Below, one piece after another: positions 62,901 to 64,000 of a DNA stretch of 64,000 nucleotides. The translations under genes were made by a program, and so were the position numbers. The stretch is taken from NCBI GenBank assembly GCA_030144725.1, contig JASKMD010000013.1, positions 1,192,518 to 1,256,517 of the forward strand, read 5' to 3'. How positions within the stretch are numbered: position 1 is the first letter of the stretch; each line of letters starts with the position of its first letter. Source of the DNA: Haematococcus lacustris. Taxonomy: Eukaryota > Chlorophyta > Chlorophyceae > Chlamydomonadales > Haematococcaceae. The notes below the pieces were generated by a model that did not search any database, had not been told where the DNA came from, and worked only from the letters and a program-made list of their open reading frames with translations.

Positions 62901-63945
62901 GCTACCAGTTTGGAGGAGGAGCGGAGGACCGAGGAGGGCTGGGTGGTTGTGCTGAACTTGGGCACCACGAAGGGGGACAGAAGGCTGCTGGTGCCGTGAG
63001 GGTCGGGGCTGAGGCGCTGGCTTGAGAGCCTCGAGGGGCTGAGGGGCTGGTGGTGGGTGGGCTCGGCTGGTTTGGGAGGCACCACCACCCGGGTGAAGTA
63101 ACCCATCAGGGTCACGGCGGGGGGGCCATAGGCGTTGTCACGGCTCTTGATCACACCCTGAGGTGGAGGGAAGGGGAGGGGGAGGGAGGGAAGAGGAGGG
63201 AGGTGTGCAGGTGAGTGGTGTTTCAGCAGTGGGGTCAAGGGGCACATCCAGGAACATCCAGGGTGTAGGGGCGTTCAAGGGTGTTCAAGGACAAGCGGTA
63301 GGGATCTGATTGTGCAGGGGTGTGAGGGGTGTGGGGTGTTGGTCAGTAGCCGCAGTGAGTGGGTGGAGTGGATCAGTAGCGGTCGTGAGGGGGGTGACTC
63401 TGACCTGGATGAGCTGGGTGGGCAATGCAGGGTGATGCAGGGTGGGCAATGCAGAGGGGTGCAGGGTGGTGCAGGCGTGGTTCGAGTCAGATAAGGGCGG
63501 GGGGGCAGGGCAGGGTGGAAACAAGAGCCTGACAGGAAAGGTTTGAGGCTGTGGAGGGTGAGGGCCAGGGTCCAGGTAAGGGGTCCAGGGGACCAGCAGC
63601 AGGGTGTGCGTGGCCAGAGGCCAGTGACCAGGGGTGTGCGTGGCCAGGGTAGAAATGCAGCGTGAGGGTCAGCCTGGTGCTATGGCCCAGTCAGGTGCTC
63701 AGGGGGTGCGCTAGGCTGCTGCCTCCCCTGCTGCTGTATGTGCCTGGCTGCTGCTGCTGCCACCTCTGCCTCCTCTGCTGCAGCCTGTGCTGCTGCTGCC
63801 TGACCTGTGCGGCGGCCTGTGTGAGCGGCTCCAGGTACTCCACCACCTGCCAGTGGCTGCGGGTGCGGGCGCAGTCCAGGGGCGTGCGGCCATGAAGGTC
63901 CACCGGGTCAACGCAAGCGTTGGCGTCCTCAACCAGCAGACGCAC
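59945..63945 (-). CDS. Ankyrin-repeat protein with very long Pro/Gln/Gly-rich C-terminal exon (5' end outside window)
   Basis: Minus-strand exon 63945-63805 encodes the end of an ankyrin repeat: RLLVEDANACVDPVDLHGRT, then PLDCARTRSHWQVVEYLEPL. It joins in phase 0 (donor GTCAGG, acceptor CTCAG) to an exon 63157-59945 that is open for 1,071 codons to the stop, ending LDALDEMHL. That exon begins GVIKSRDNAYGPPAVTLMGY and then becomes low in complexity (Pro, Gly, Gln, Ser), with short Ser-Pro-Gly-Pro-Leu-Pro-Thr-Leu-Ala repeats near 61230-61330. Ankyrin repeats bind proteins; no enzymatic domain is visible in this part. Hidden introns within the long exon cannot be excluded. The N-terminal exons lie beyond 64000. 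Confidence 0.7.
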
Positions 63946-63948
63946 CTG

Positions 63949-63971
63949 GCAGGCAGGCAGGCAGGCAGGCT
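63949..63971. repeat. (GGCA)n run next to ankyrin exon acceptor
   Basis: GGCAGGCAGGCAGGCAGGC, forming the CCTG-rich pyrimidine tract upstream of the acceptor on the minus strand. Confidence 0.8.
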
Positions 63972-64000
63972 AGGGGCAGGGCGGGTCAGGCAGGGCCAGG

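Overview
This is a high-GC, intron-rich nuclear window from a green alga. Evidence for that: short GT-AG introns in every recognisable gene, plant/algal-type proteins (a plastid-style folate-biopterin transporter, a plant HASTY-type exportin-5), TGTAA polyadenylation motifs, dense G- and C-rich minisatellites, and TnpB/Fanzor-like mobile-element relics. The style best fits a chlorophycean such as Haematococcus; that assignment is inference. No bacterial operon, CRISPR array or rRNA was seen.

Layout. 1-920: right end of an unidentified Ser/Ala-rich coding exon running into the 3' end of a Fanzor/TnpB-like element, with its tail to about 1165. 1.2-4.2 kb: mostly unassigned, with a decayed minus-strand gene and a GGGGC array. 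4.7-6.4 kb: a nearly full-length but broken Fanzor/TnpB-like gene and its 3' tail. 6.6-14.4 kb (+): folate-biopterin transporter, 12 exons. 15.06-16.03 kb (+): 40S ribosomal protein S14 (uS11), 5 exons. 16.8-17.06 kb: solo element tail. 17.13-18.70 kb (+): pterin-4a-carbinolamine dehydratase, 4 exons. 19.24-29.43 kb (+): long coiled-coil protein, 15 exons, carrying an antisense Fanzor relic and two solo tails in its introns. 31.69-34.65 kb (-): glycerophosphodiester phosphodiesterase, 6 exons. 35.60-55.21 kb (-): exportin-5/HASTY, 34 exons, about 1,319 aa, with a tandem array in most of its larger introns. 55.7-58 kb: an unassigned locus with a 1.4-kb 15-nt minisatellite. 58.84-59.09 kb: a hAT-type MITE with a perfect 8-bp target duplication. 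59.95-63.95 kb (-): an ankyrin-repeat protein with a 1,070-residue Pro/Gln/Gly-rich tail, running off the right edge.

The exon models were built by hand from splice sites and reading phase. The transporter, S14, dehydratase, coiled-coil, GDPD and exportin models each sum to a whole number of codons (811, 153, 174, 838, 439 and 1,320), which is an independent check. Two pterin/folate-related genes (transporter and carbinolamine dehydratase) lie about 2.7 kb apart, separated only by RPS14; whether that means anything is open.

The most notable biology is (i) a family of eukaryotic RNA-guided-nuclease-like (Fanzor/TnpB) relics whose 3' tails also occur alone, and (ii) intronic minisatellites that appear to have grown from splice-site sequence, giving dozens of decoy donors or acceptors inside introns.
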